The notes under the pieces: model-generated
Told to the model about the DNA's origin: nothing
The model's database searches: none
Seen by the model: the letters and a program-made list of their open reading frames with translations, nothing else
Shown here: in pieces, positions 25,513 to 34,307 of the stretch
How the letters are laid out: the number at the start of each line of letters is the position of its first letter
Position numbering within the stretch: position 1 is the first letter of the stretch
Made by a program: the position numbers and the translations under genes
Source of the DNA: Pseudomonadota bacterium
GTDB lineage: Bacteria; Pseudomonadota; Alphaproteobacteria; Azospirillales; Azospirillaceae
Length of the DNA stretch: 46,296 nt
Reading direction: 5' to 3'
NCBI GenBank assembly: GCA_023411035.1
Contig: JAEYPE010000040.1
Span: forward strand, 1-46,296

Positions 25513-27177
25513 ATGGTCCACACCGCACACCCCCCGGAGTCCCGCGAAGAAGACCAGCCGTCCCGGACCGCGACCGGAACGCAGCGGCTGCTGCGCTACG
25601 GCACGGGGCTGCTGATCCTGGCGCTTCTGGGCGGGGCGCTGGTCATCCTGAACCGCTGGCTGGACCAGTACAGCGTCGCCGACATCCGGCAGGCGCTGGG
25701 GCGCATCACGTCCGCGCAGCTTCTGGCGGCGGCGGGGGCGGCGGCGGTCAGCTACTGGCTGCTGACGCTCTACGATCTGCTGGCCCTGCGCCATCTGCGG
25801 CGGCCCCTGCCCTACCGCTGGGTGGCCTTCACCGCCTTCACCAGCTACGCCTTCAGCCACAGCCTGGGCTTCGCCAGCATCATCGGAGCCACCGTCCGCT
25901 ACCGGCTCTACGCGCCGCATGGCTTGAGCGGGCTGGAGGTCGCGCAGGTCACTCTGTTCGTCGTCACCACCTTCATGCTGGGGCTGGCGACCGTGCTGCC
26001 GGTGGTCATGCTGATCGACCCCACGGCCCTGAAGGCGCTGCATGTGCCGCCGGGAAGCGCCGTGCTGCTGGGGCTGACGGCGCTCGCGGTGCTGGGAGCC
26101 TATGCGGTGGGTGGATTCTGGCTGCGGCGGCCCCTGCGGATGTTCGGGCACGCCATCGCCTTTCCACGCCCGGCCATCGCGTTGCGGCAGCTTCTGCTGG
26201 GGCTGTGCGACCTGTCGCTGGCGGCGCTGGTGCTGTATCTCTGCCTGCCGCCGAGCGGTGCGGTGAGCTACGCCGACGTGCTGGTGGCCTTCGGGCTGGC
26301 GCTGGTCGCCGGGATCATCAGCCATGTTCCGGGCGGCTTGGGCGTCTTCGACGCCATCGTGCTGGTCAGCCTGACCCCGGCCATGCCCGGCAACGACGTG
26401 ATGGCGGGGCTGCTGGTCTTCCGGCTGATCTATTATCTGGCGCCGCTGGTGATCGCCGGGGTGATGTTCGGCGCGCTGGAAGCCTTCCAGGCCCGGCACC
26501 GCATCGGCGGCCTGTCGCGCGGGCTTTCCGCCGCCGTCAGCCCGGCGGTGCCGCTGGTGCTGGCCGCCTGCATCTTCATCACCGGGGCCTTCCTGCTGTT
26601 CTCCCGCGCCACGCCGGAGGAGACGCTGCCCTCCCCCCTCGACGCCACGGCGCTGCCGTTGATTGAGATGTCGCACTTCACGGGCAGCGTGGCCGGGGTG
26701 CTGCTGATCCTGCTGGCCCACGCGGTGCAGCGGCGGCTGCACGCCGCCTGGGTGCTGTCGCTGGTGCTGCTGGCCGCCGGCTGCGCCTCGGCCCTGCTGA
26801 AGGGGGGCGACTGGCAGGAGGCCATCGTGCCGGGGCTGATCTTCCTGGCCCTGCTGCCCGCCCGCAAGGAGTTCCATCGGCGCGGCAACATCCTGCGCAA
26901 CCCCCTGACGCCGAGCTGGTTCATCGCCACCGGCGTGGCGCTGGCCAGCGCCTTCTGGCTCGGCCTGTTCTCCTACAAGCACGTCGCCTTCAGCGACGAG
27001 CTGTGGTGGCATTTCACCCTGCACGGCGACGCCTCGCGCTTCCTGCGGGCGTCGGTGGCGGTGGGGGTGATCGCGCTCTGCGCCGCCCTGGCCCATCTGG
27101 TGACGGCGGCCAGCCGCGAGCCGCGGGGCGACGAAGCCTCCCCGCGCGCCCTCACCGCCGCCAGAAGGACGGACTGA
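25513..27177 (+). CDS. MprF-like membrane protein lacking the synthase domain
   Basis: 554 aa, almost all hydrophobic helices. The first two thirds match the lysylphosphatidylglycerol flippase region (UPF0104/LPG_synthase_TM): YAFSHSLGFASIIGATVRYRLY, ISHVPGGLGVFDAIVL and FRLIYYLAPLVIAG. The later part (FWLGLFSYKHVAFSDELWW) continues into the central membrane region of bifunctional MprF. Full MprF proteins carry about 300 further residues with the DUF2156 aminoacyl transferase, which is absent here. The last codons (SPRALTAARRTD) are the antisense of the trkH end, so the frame has lost its own 3' part. It may be a decayed gene or a stand-alone flippase; aminoacyl-lipid synthesis is not expected. 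The ATG at 25513 lacks a strong ribosome site. Confidence 0.82.
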   Translation: MVHTAHPPESREEDQPSRTATGTQRLLRYGTGLLILALLGGALVILNRWLDQYSVADIRQALGRITSAQLLAAAGAAAVSYWLLTLYDLLALRHLRRPLPYRWVAFTAFTSYAFSHSLGFASIIGATVRYRLYAPHGLSGLEVAQVTLFVVTTFMLGLATVLPVVMLIDPTALKALHVPPGSAVLLGLTALAVLGAYAVGGFWLRRPLRMFGHAIAFPRPAIALRQLLLGLCDLSLAALVLYLCLPPSGAVSYADVLVAFGLALVAGIISHVPGGLGVFDAIVLVSLTPAMPGNDVMAGLLVFRLIYYLAPLVIAGVMFGALEAFQARHRIGGLSRGLSAAVSPAVPLVLAACIFITGAFLLFSRATPEETLPSPLDATALPLIEMSHFTGSVAGVLLILLAHAVQRRLHAAWVLSLVLLAAGCASALLKGGDWQEAIVPGLIFLALLPARKEFHRRGNILRNPLTPSWFIATGVALASAFWLGLFSYKHVAFSDELWWHFTLHGDASRFLRASVAVGVIALCAALAHLVTAASREPRGDEASPRALTAARRTD

Positions 27178-28606
27178 GCACGACCAGGATGGTGAAGAAC
27201 TCCAGCCGCCCCAGCAGCATCCCGGCGGACAGCGCCCATTTGGCCCCGTCCGGCATGGTGGCGTAGTTGCCCACCGGCCCGATGGTCGGGCCGAGACCCG
27301 GGCCGACGTTGCTGACCGCCGTCGCCGCCCCGGACAGCGCGGACACGACGTCCACCCCCAGGAAGGCCAGCACGAAGGCCAGCACGAACACCGACATCAG
27401 ATAGACGAAGCCGAAACTCATCACCGAGATCATGATGTCGGCGCTGACCGGCTTGCCGTTGTAGCTCAGCGGAATCACCAGATTGGGGCTGTAGAGGCGG
27501 CGCTGGAGCGCGCGCACGACGATGAACAGGATCTCGAACCGGAAGATCTTCAGCCCGCCCGAGGTCGATCCGGTGCAGCCGCCGACGAAGGTCAGGATGA
27601 AGAAGACCACCGACGCCATCGGCCCCCACCGCTCGTAATCGATGGAAGCGTAGCCCGTGGTGGTGACCACCGACACGACGCTGAAGGTGGTCACGCGGAT
27701 GGCGTCGTCCCACGGCACGCCCCGCGTCAGCGTCAGCCAGACCGACATCCCGAAGGACACCGCCGCCAGGAATCCCAGATACCAGCGGATCTGCGTGTCC
27801 GCCCAGAAGCTGGCCGCCCGCCCCTGGGCAAGGCTGATGAAGCGGACGAAGGGCATGCCGCCCAGCACCATGAAGACGACCAGAACCCATTCGACGGCCG
27901 GGCTGTTCCAACTGGCGACCGACGCGTCGCGCGTGGAGAAACCGCCGGTGGACACGGCGGTCATCGCGTGGTTGACGGCGTCGAACCAGGACATGCCCGC
28001 ATAGGCGAGCATCACCGTGCAGACGGCGGTCAGGAACAGATAGACCCAGCCCACAGCGATGGCGAGGTCGCTGGCCCGCGGCGTCACCTTGTCCGACCGG
28101 TCGGAGGATTCCGAGCGGAAGAGCTGCATGCCGCCCACCTGGAGGAAGGGCAGGATGGCGATGGCCATGCCGATGATGCCGATTCCGCCCAGCCATTGCA
28201 GCAGCGACCGCCACAGCAGCAGGCCCGGCGCCAGCCCGTCCAGGCCGGAAATCACCGTAGCCCCGGTGGCGGTCAGGGACGACATCGCCTCGAAATAGGC
28301 GTCGGCCGCCGACAGGTCGATCTGCGACACCATGAAGGGCACGGCGGCGAAGGCGCACACCACGACCCAGGACAGGGCGGTCAGCAGGAAGGCCTGCCGC
28401 AGGTTCAGCGAAATCCGGTCCATGCGGTTGGCCAGCATGAACTGCACGCCGAAGAACAGCGTCAGCGCGAAGGCGATGGCGAACACCATCCAGTCTGGAT
28501 TGCCGACCGCCAGATCCACGGTCATCGGAACCAGCATCGCGACGGCCAGGACGCTGAGGAGAGCGCCGATGATGAAGAAAACGGGGCGGGTGTCGAAACC
28601 AGTCAT
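27152..28606 (-). CDS. trkH: TrkH-family potassium uptake protein
   Basis: K+ channel-like subunit of Trk systems, 484 aa, the usual length. It has the four-fold M1-P-M2 layout, with selectivity-loop segments such as SSLTATGATVISGLD, NHAMTAVSTGGFSTRD, VGGCTGSTSGGLKIFR and TAVSNVGPGLGPTIGP, each with its central glycine. The protein ends normally in LSPSFWRR, so it is intact, although its last 26 bases overlap the 3' end of the convergent mprF-like gene. It needs a cytosolic TrkA partner, not present in the window. Confidence 0.94.
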   Translation of the reverse strand: MTGFDTRPVFFIIGALLSVLAVAMLVPMTVDLAVGNPDWMVFAIAFALTLFFGVQFMLANRMDRISLNLRQAFLLTALSWVVVCAFAAVPFMVSQIDLSAADAYFEAMSSLTATGATVISGLDGLAPGLLLWRSLLQWLGGIGIIGMAIAILPFLQVGGMQLFRSESSDRSDKVTPRASDLAIAVGWVYLFLTAVCTVMLAYAGMSWFDAVNHAMTAVSTGGFSTRDASVASWNSPAVEWVLVVFMVLGGMPFVRFISLAQGRAASFWADTQIRWYLGFLAAVSFGMSVWLTLTRGVPWDDAIRVTTFSVVSVVTTTGYASIDYERWGPMASVVFFILTFVGGCTGSTSGGLKIFRFEILFIVVRALQRRLYSPNLVIPLSYNGKPVSADIMISVMSFGFVYLMSVFVLAFVLAFLGVDVVSALSGAATAVSNVGPGLGPTIGPVGNYATMPDGAKWALSAGMLLGRLEFFTILVVLSPSFWRR

Positions 28607-28818
28607 GCACAGGCCATAGCCAATCGGAATTGCGGCCTAAATTGTCACGATTGCGCCGGTTCGGCATTCCCGAACCGCGCGACGCGGCAATTTTTCCTCC
28701 GGATTCCACCATGGGCTGTGCTCAAGCAGGGAAAAGGCCGCCGATCCACCCCATAGACGATCGAATACCCCCAAGCATGTCTGGAATCGGGCCGGATGCG
28801 CACTGGCCGCACCAGCAT

Positions 28819-28850
28819 GAAAAAGGGCGGCGCCATCGTGGCTCCGCCCC
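28819..28850 (-). terminator. Hairpin terminator after sapC
   Basis: On the minus strand GGGCGG ... CCGCCC (six-base arms with a mostly unpaired loop) is followed directly by TTTTTC. It lies about 27 bases beyond the sapC stop. Confidence 0.6.
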
Positions 28851-28876
28851 TTCCGTTGCCGGCCAGCCGGACCGGG

Positions 28877-29602
28877 TCAGCCCCGCTTGGCGAGACGGTC
28901 CACCAGACCCGACCAACTGCTGACCGAGATCAGATGGGCGTAGACCAGCCCCAGCCATCCGCGGTCGCGCCACTCCACCAGCGTCTCCGGGGGAAGCTGG
29001 TTGAAGACCGCCTCGTCGATCACCTTGAAACCGGCGAGGCTCAGCCGCTCGCCGTTGTTCAGGGTGATGTCGGCGCGCTTCTCCGTCAGCAGTCCGGCGC
29101 CGTTCACCGCCGCGACGAACTCCGTGGTGATACCGTTCTGGGCTTGGACTTCCTTGGCGAACTCCAGCGCGTTGTTGGCCAGCGCGGACGGTTGCCCATC
29201 CACGAAGAAGGGGTTGTCCCGGCCCGGAACGACGGCCTCCGCCGCCTCGTCGACGCACAGGGTGAGCTGGGACCTGTCCTCGTTCTCAAGGAAGATGAAG
29301 GGGTAGCGGCGGACATAGGCGGGGATGTAGGTCCCCTCTTCCCAGGCACCGTTCGCATCGACGAACAGATTCTCGCCCGTGCGCAGGCCGAGCAGCGCCA
29401 CCGGCTGCACCACCGGGCCGTCGGCGAACAGGATCGGGAACTGCTTGCAGGCCGCGACGAACTCCACCGCCATCAGCGGCACGGAGTTGGTGCCCGCTGC
29501 GAAGGCATAGTTCGGCTCCGTCCGCAACGACAGGTCGGCGTCGCGGTCGGCCCGCAGCGGGCGGGGGCTTTTGTAGAACAGGGGCAGGTTCGATTCGGTC
29601 AT
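28877..29602 (-). CDS. SapC family protein
   Basis: 241 aa matching the SapC family: LPLFYKSPRPLRADRDADLSL at the N-terminus, FAAGTNSVPLMAVEFVAACKQFPILF, GTYIPAYVRRYPFIF and a C-terminal LSLAGFKVIDEAVFNQLPPE. The family was named from Campylobacter S-layer gene clusters and is common in alphaproteobacteria next to tryptophan halogenases or TonB receptors, though none is present here. The biochemical role is unproven. No signal peptide is visible. ATG at 29602. Two strong hairpins lie upstream at 29751-29866. Confidence 0.9.
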   Translation of the reverse strand: MTESNLPLFYKSPRPLRADRDADLSLRTEPNYAFAAGTNSVPLMAVEFVAACKQFPILFADGPVVQPVALLGLRTGENLFVDANGAWEEGTYIPAYVRRYPFIFLENEDRSQLTLCVDEAAEAVVPGRDNPFFVDGQPSALANNALEFAKEVQAQNGITTEFVAAVNGAGLLTEKRADITLNNGERLSLAGFKVIDEAVFNQLPPETLVEWRDRGWLGLVYAHLISVSSWSGLVDRLAKRG

Positions 29603-29750
29603 CGTGCGCTATCCAAAGGGGAAAGTCCGTCGGGACGATAGGTTTGCCGTTGAGGGAGGCGCGCCTCCCCCTTCTCCGTTTGCGGGTTGTCGGTCACGGA
29701 CGGTGCAGGACCGTTGATCATAACCTCCAATTGTAAACCACGGCGCGGAT

Positions 29751-29788
29751 GTGACACGGACGGCGCCTTCAGGCGTCGTCCGTGTCAC
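29751..29788. repeat. 38-base near-perfect inverted repeat
   Basis: Arms GTGACACGGACG and CGTCCGTGTCAC, extended inward by CGCC/GGCG with one mismatch, around a TTCA loop. It lies in the 497-base gene-free stretch between sapC and the methyltransferase gene (29603-30099), which otherwise holds a second hairpin and no convincing coding frame. Confidence 0.85.
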
Positions 29789-29827
29789 CCTTTCAATCAA
29801 TGCTACCGCATTGAACTGTCGGGTCTG

Positions 29828-29866
29828 ACAGCGGGCGGATGATGGAAGCCATCATCCGCCCGCTGT
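29828..29866. repeat. Perfect 18-bp inverted repeat with 3-base loop
   Basis: Arms ACAGCGGGCGGATGATGG and its exact complement, separated by AAG. The stem is GC-rich, has no T tract on either side and stands 40 bases from the previous hairpin. It could be a transcript-end structure, a mobile-element scar or part of a small RNA. Confidence 0.9.
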
Positions 29867-30099
29867 ATGAGACATCCGACCGGGCTTGTTCAGGCGGCCA
29901 AGGTTAGCGCGGCCACGGACGACTGATCAACCCGGAGTTGGTCGGCGCGCTCGGGGACGCTGATCGGTGCGCCAGCCATCGGCTTTGAATAATTCTTGCG
30001 CGCCAACGCACAGCGTCCTCCCCCTACCCGCCTGTTCCGGTGATCGCGGAGCCGGGAAGGAGTATGATCGAACTTTCGAAGGCCAAGAGAGGCCCGGCG

Positions 30100-30900
30100 A
30101 TGACAAAAGCCGCGGCCGTTCGCTGGGCGAGCGGTGACCTCTATGAACCCTATGTGGGACGCTGGAGCCGTCCGGTGGCCCAGGCACTGCTCGCTTGGTT
30201 GAACGCCCCGGCCGGACTCGACTGGCTTGACGTGGGCTGCGGCACCGGAGTGGTTGCAGAGACAATCGCCGAGCGATGCACGCCTAAGCGCTTGGTCGGG
30301 ATTGACCCGTCAGCCGGCTTCCTCGACTGCGCACGTCGGCGGTTGAAGGCATCTGGCGCCGAACTGCTTCGAGCCAGTGCCCTTGGCTTGCCGTTTCCCG
30401 CCGCCCGGTTCGATCGCGTGGTGTCCGGCCTCGTCCTTAACTTCGTGCCCGATCATCGGCTCGCGGCGTCCGAGATGCTGCGGGTCGTCCGACCGGGCGG
30501 CGAGGTGGCGCTCTATGTCTGGGACTACGCGGGCAAGATGGAGTTGATGCGCCGTTTCTGGGATGCGGCGATCGCTCTGAACACACAGGCCCTGGAATTC
30601 GACGAGGGACGGCGCTTCCCGATATGCCAGCCGGAATCATTGCACCGGCTGTTCGAGGGCGCCGGCCTTTCGCAGGTGGAGACCCTCGCGATCGACATTC
30701 CCACCAAGTTCCGCGACTTCGACGACTACTGGACCCCGTTCCTTGGGGGGCAGGCGCCGGCACCGGCTTACTGCATGTCGTTGACTGAGGATCGCCGAGC
30801 CGCGTTGCGCGAGCGCCTGCGGGCGTCCTTGCCGACAGAGGCGGACGGCAGCATTCATCTTGTCGCGCGGGCCTGGGCGGCGAGGGGCCGCAAAGCCTGA
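30100..30900 (+). CDS. Class I SAM-dependent methyltransferase
   Basis: 266 aa with a Methyltransf_11-type fold: motif I LDVGCGTGVVAETI binds S-adenosylmethionine, the acidic motif II is VGIDPSAGFLDCAR, motif III region is FDRVVSGLVLNFVPD, and post-motif RVVRPGGEVALYVWDY. The N-terminal YEPYVGRWSRPVA is typical of UbiE/COQ5-like small-molecule methyltransferases of unknown substrate. ATG 30100 is chosen because AGAGG lies seven bases upstream; ATG 30064 has its AAGGAG too close. It stands alone on the plus strand after a long gene-free stretch. Confidence 0.88.
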   Translation: MTKAAAVRWASGDLYEPYVGRWSRPVAQALLAWLNAPAGLDWLDVGCGTGVVAETIAERCTPKRLVGIDPSAGFLDCARRRLKASGAELLRASALGLPFPAARFDRVVSGLVLNFVPDHRLAASEMLRVVRPGGEVALYVWDYAGKMELMRRFWDAAIALNTQALEFDEGRRFPICQPESLHRLFEGAGLSQVETLAIDIPTKFRDFDDYWTPFLGGQAPAPAYCMSLTEDRRAALRERLRASLPTEADGSIHLVARAWAARGRKA

Positions 30901-30943
30901 CGAGAAAGGGCAAGCGCCCCTGCCGCCGACGCGACGATCCCCG

Positions 30944-30973
30944 TCAGCATCCGTTTACTCAGCATCCGTTTAC
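30944..30973. repeat. Perfect 15-bp tandem duplication
   Basis: TCAGCATCCGTTTAC occurs twice end to end, between the methyltransferase stop and the DUF3891 gene. It may be a recent slippage or a doubled regulator site. Confidence 0.85.
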
Positions 30974-31037
30974 AGGGCACAAGCCGCCGGCCTTGGGCGC
31001 GCCCATGACCTGTGGGATGAAACCTGGGGTAAGAACC

Positions 31038-31841
31038 ATGCTGTTTCGCACTGTCGGTGACGATGCGATCGCCATCCCCCAGCCAAGCCATGCCTGGCTG
31101 TCGGGCCAGTTGCTTCGCGCTTGGGGCAACGAGGGGGGCAACGGAACCTTCGCCCCGGCCGTGCCCTACGAGGAGGTCTGCCTCGGGGCGGAGCAGCACG
31201 ACATCGGCTGGCTGTCCTGGGAAGCCGCCCCGACGCTGAACCCGGCGACCGCCCGCCCGCACAGCTTCCAGGAACTCGGCGCCGCCATCCACACCAGGCT
31301 TTGGGCCGACGGCGTGCGCCGCGCGCTTGCGTTCGGGCGCTATCCGGCCCTCCTCGTCTCGCTACACGCCGACACGATCTACGGCAGCTTCTTTGATTTC
31401 GCCAAGGCATCGCCGGAGGATGCCGCCTTGGTTCGCCGCTTCCTGGACGGCCAGCACCGCTTCCAACGCGCCTGCATCGAGGCGCTGTCGGGCAACCCGC
31501 GTTATGCAACGACCCTCTCCCCACAGGCGATCGAGCGCAACCGATTGCTCGTCGCCACCGTGGACCGCATGTCCCTGGAGATCGGATGGGGGCTCACCGG
31601 CGAGGCGCGCATCCCCAATGTCCCGGCAGCCGGCGAGGCCCGGACCGAGGTCTGCCTCCGCTCACCGTCCGGTGACCCGACGGAACTGGTCGCCGATCCC
31701 TGGCCCTTCGCCGCCGACCATGTCGAGGTGATCTGCGAGGGACGGCGCCTGAACGGCCGTTTCACCGACGAGGAAGCGATGCGTCAAGCGCTGGACGATG
31801 CGGAGCCCGTCACCATCCTGACCGTGTTGAGGCGCCCATGA
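31038..31841 (+). CDS. DUF3891 family protein
   Basis: 267 aa that I recognise as DUF3891: MLFRTVGDDAIAIPQPSHAWLSGQLLRAWGN, EEVCLGAEQHDIGWLSWE and VSLHADTIYGSF, with conserved His residues in AEQHD and SLHA that suggest a metal or phosphohydrolase-like site. No function is established for the family. No signal peptide is evident. ATG 31038 follows GGGGTAAG; upstream in-frame starts (30993) are not needed. Its neighbours, a methyltransferase and SBP56, are on the same strand but separated by more than 130 bases. Confidence 0.82.
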   Translation: MLFRTVGDDAIAIPQPSHAWLSGQLLRAWGNEGGNGTFAPAVPYEEVCLGAEQHDIGWLSWEAAPTLNPATARPHSFQELGAAIHTRLWADGVRRALAFGRYPALLVSLHADTIYGSFFDFAKASPEDAALVRRFLDGQHRFQRACIEALSGNPRYATTLSPQAIERNRLLVATVDRMSLEIGWGLTGEARIPNVPAAGEARTEVCLRSPSGDPTELVADPWPFAADHVEVICEGRRLNGRFTDEEAMRQALDDAEPVTILTVLRRP

Positions 31842-31891
31842 CGGCGGAGTGGCACGCCGCCACCGATGAACGGCATGCGATCTATCGACTT

Positions 31892-31905
31892 TCGCAGAAT
31901 TGCGA
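31892..31905. promoter_or_regulatory. Short inverted repeat in the SBP56 upstream region
   Basis: TCGCA-GAAT-TGCGA in an AT-richer stretch, about 166 bases before the SBP56 start. This is a possible regulator half-site pair; no family is assigned. Confidence 0.3.
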
Positions 31906-32070
31906 GAAAAATTACAGAGTTGTGGACAAAATTTCGTGAATTCATTGGCCGAAATGGGCTGAGAAGGCCCGCCATGTGGCAATGAAATCTGCTCTATGAG
32001 CTTTTGCTTCTCGGATTTTGGTTGAGATAGTCTTGTCCGCTCGGAGCGCATCGATCAGGGAAGGTGCCCG

Positions 32071-33471
32071 ATGGCGACCTGGACTCCCGACCCCAGCTTC
32101 TACCCTTCTCCCCGCATGGCCATGCAGGCTCCTCCCGAACGGCTTGCGTATGTGGCCATGCTGAATGTCGAAGCGGACGCGCACCCGGACGCGCTGGCCG
32201 TCGTCGACGTCGATCCGGACTCGTCGCGCTACGGCCAGATCCTCGCCCGGGTGGACATGCCCAACACCGGCGACGAACTGCATCACTTCGGCTGGAACGC
32301 CTGCAGTTCGGCCTTGTGTCCCTATGCGCCCCATCCGCATGTGGAACGGCGTTACCTGATCGTGCCGGGCCTGCGGTCGTCGCGCATTCACATCCTGGAC
32401 ACCAAGCCCGATCCCGCCAGCCCGAAGATCGTCAAGGTGATCGAGCCGGAGGAGGTGGCGGCACGGGCCAACTATTCCCGCCCCCATACCCTTCACTGTG
32501 GGCCGGAGGGCATCTACGTCAGCGCGCTCGGAAATGGCGAAGGCAACGGCGGCGGACCGGGCGGGGTGTTCCTCATGGACCATGAGACGTTCGACGTCCT
32601 CGGTCAGTGGGAGATCGATCGCGGGCCGCAGTTCCTGGCCTATGACGTGTGGTGGCACCTCGGCCAGGACACCATGATCACCAGCGAGTGGGGCACGCCC
32701 GACATGATCGAGAACGGGCTCGACCCCGACCTGCTGCTCGGCGCCAAGTACGGCCATCGCGTCCACTTCTGGGATCTGCGCAACCGCCGCCACCGGCAAA
32801 CCATCGATCTCGGCCCGGACTATCAACTGGCGCTGGAGTTGCGGCCGGCGCACGATCCGACCAAAGCGCACGGCTTCATGAACGCCGTGGTCAATCTGAC
32901 CGACCTGTCCTCGTCGATCTGGCTGTGGCACCGCGAGGGTGACCAGTGGGCGATGCGGAAGATCATCGACATCCCGGCCGAACCGGCGGACCCGGATCGG
33001 CTGCCGCCCCTGCTCAAAGGCTTCAAGGCCGTGCCGCCGCTCGTCACCGACATCGACCTGTCACTCGACGACCGCTGGCTTTATGTGGCCTGTTGGGGCA
33101 CCGGCGAAATGCGCCGATACGACGTGGCCGACCCGTTCCAGCCCAAACTGACCGGCTCCATCCGCCTGGGCGGCATCGTTGAGCGCGCCGGCCATCCAGC
33201 CGCAGCCGGCGGCTTGAACGGAGGCCCGCAGATGGTCGAGGTCAGTCGCGACGGGCGGCGGGTCTACTTCACCAATTCCCTGTACCGGACGTGGGACGAT
33301 CAATTCTATCCGGACGGCATCAAGAGCTGGATGGTGAAGCTCGATGCCGCCCCCGATGGCGGCCTCGGCATCGACGAGCGCTTCTTCCTGCGCTTCGACG
33401 ACGGGTACCGCGGGCATCAGGTCCGGCTCCAAGGCGGCGATGCCTCCTCGGACTCCTACTGCTACCCATGA
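32071..33471 (+). CDS. mtoX: Selenium-binding protein SBP56 family / methanethiol oxidase
   Basis: 466 aa, the typical SBP56 length. Family stretches: TGDELHHFGWNACSS near residue 68-82, YLIVPGLRSSRIHILD, SRPHTLHCGPEGIYVSALGN, DVWWHLGQDTMITSEWGTP, HGFMNAVVNLTDLSSSIW, PLVTDIDLSLDDRWLYVACWGTG and GGPQMVEVSRDGRRVYFTNSLY. The His and Cys residues in HHFGWN and HTLHCG are metal-ligand candidates. Bacterial members such as Hyphomicrobium MtoX are copper-dependent methanethiol oxidases yielding formaldehyde, H2S and H2O2; membership alone does not prove that activity. MtoX of Hyphomicrobium is exported, but no clear signal peptide is seen here. The stop overlaps the next start (ATGA). Confidence 0.88.
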   Translation: MATWTPDPSFYPSPRMAMQAPPERLAYVAMLNVEADAHPDALAVVDVDPDSSRYGQILARVDMPNTGDELHHFGWNACSSALCPYAPHPHVERRYLIVPGLRSSRIHILDTKPDPASPKIVKVIEPEEVAARANYSRPHTLHCGPEGIYVSALGNGEGNGGGPGGVFLMDHETFDVLGQWEIDRGPQFLAYDVWWHLGQDTMITSEWGTPDMIENGLDPDLLLGAKYGHRVHFWDLRNRRHRQTIDLGPDYQLALELRPAHDPTKAHGFMNAVVNLTDLSSSIWLWHREGDQWAMRKIIDIPAEPADPDRLPPLLKGFKAVPPLVTDIDLSLDDRWLYVACWGTGEMRRYDVADPFQPKLTGSIRLGGIVERAGHPAAAGGLNGGPQMVEVSRDGRRVYFTNSLYRTWDDQFYPDGIKSWMVKLDAAPDGGLGIDERFFLRFDDGYRGHQVRLQGGDASSDSYCYP

Positions 33472-34136
33472 GCGGCTCCTGGCCGTGGCTGGCGCTGATC
33501 GGGCTGGGCGCCTTCCACGGGGCCAATCCGGCGTCGGGATGGCTTTTCGCCGTGGCTCTCGGCCTCCAGGAAGGCCGCCGCCGAGCGGTGTTGTCGGCCC
33601 TGCCGCCGATCGCTCTGGGACATGCGCTGTCGGTGCTGGCCGTGGTTCTGGGCTTCGGGCTGACCCATTTTTTCGTCGCTCCGGAGGTTCTGAGGCCGGT
33701 CTTGGCCGCCATCCTGATCGGGTTTGGCGCCTACCGGTTGATGCGCGGCCCGCGACAGCGGTTCCGGATCGGGATGCGCACCGGCTTCGCCGGGCTGACG
33801 CTGTGGTCGTTCCTGATGACCTCGGCCCACGGCGCCGGGCTGATGATCCTGCCTTTGCTGCTGGGCATGCTGGCTCCGGCCCAGATGCTGGCCTTGTCCC
33901 TGTGCGGTCCGGGCGCCGAAATGACGGGCACGATCGCCGCGCTCGGCGCCGCCCTGGCCGGGACCACCGTGGTCCTGGTGCACATGGTGGCAATGCTCAC
34001 GATGATCGCCGTCGTGGCGCTGCTGGTCTTCGACACGGTCGGTCTCGGCATTCTGCGGCGCGGTTGGGTCAACTTCGACTGGTTGTGGGCCGGGACGCTG
34101 ATCGGCACCGGCCTCGCGGTTCTGCTGATCCGATGA
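33468..34136 (+). CDS. Polytopic membrane protein coupled to SBP56
   Basis: 222 aa with about six membrane segments. Conserved-looking GAFHGANPASGWLFAVALGLQEG at the start and PIALGHALSVLAVVLGFGL in the next helix contain His/Asn pairs (HGANP, GHALS) within or next to membrane helices, a layout seen in metal or small-solute transporters of the HupE/UreJ/NicO kind. I cannot name a family with certainty. Its ATG overlaps the SBP56 stop by four bases, so the two are made together. Metal supply to, or product export from, the SBP56 reaction is a reasonable but unproven role. Confidence 0.8.
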   Translation: MSGSWPWLALIGLGAFHGANPASGWLFAVALGLQEGRRRAVLSALPPIALGHALSVLAVVLGFGLTHFFVAPEVLRPVLAAILIGFGAYRLMRGPRQRFRIGMRTGFAGLTLWSFLMTSAHGAGLMILPLLLGMLAPAQMLALSLCGPGAEMTGTIAALGAALAGTTVVLVHMVAMLTMIAVVALLVFDTVGLGILRRGWVNFDWLWAGTLIGTGLAVLLIR

Positions 34137-34307
34137 CCGCGGCACAATGGGACGTGAGCTTTCCCCGGAATGATGGCTCCCCGGCTTCCCGCTCCGGAAC
34201 GGCCCCCCAAGGGCAATCCGGACGCATTTGCAGCGCCTTCGATCATTTTCCGCTGGTATGGGTATATGAAATCGCCTAAAAGCGGCTTCCCGCTGCAAGG
34301 CGGCGAC

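Noticed and set aside
24828..25523. Long minus-strand frame spanning the GGDEF remnant
   Set aside because: Only a short part (the LPRLDGLW segment) looks like protein; the rest is antisense or a shifted frame of the GGDEF tail, and the start runs into the upstream region of the mprF-like gene.
31977..31993. Possible sigma-54 promoter (TGGCA...CTGC) before SBP56
   Set aside because: The GG to GC spacing is one base off the strict -24/-12 rule and the flanks do not match.
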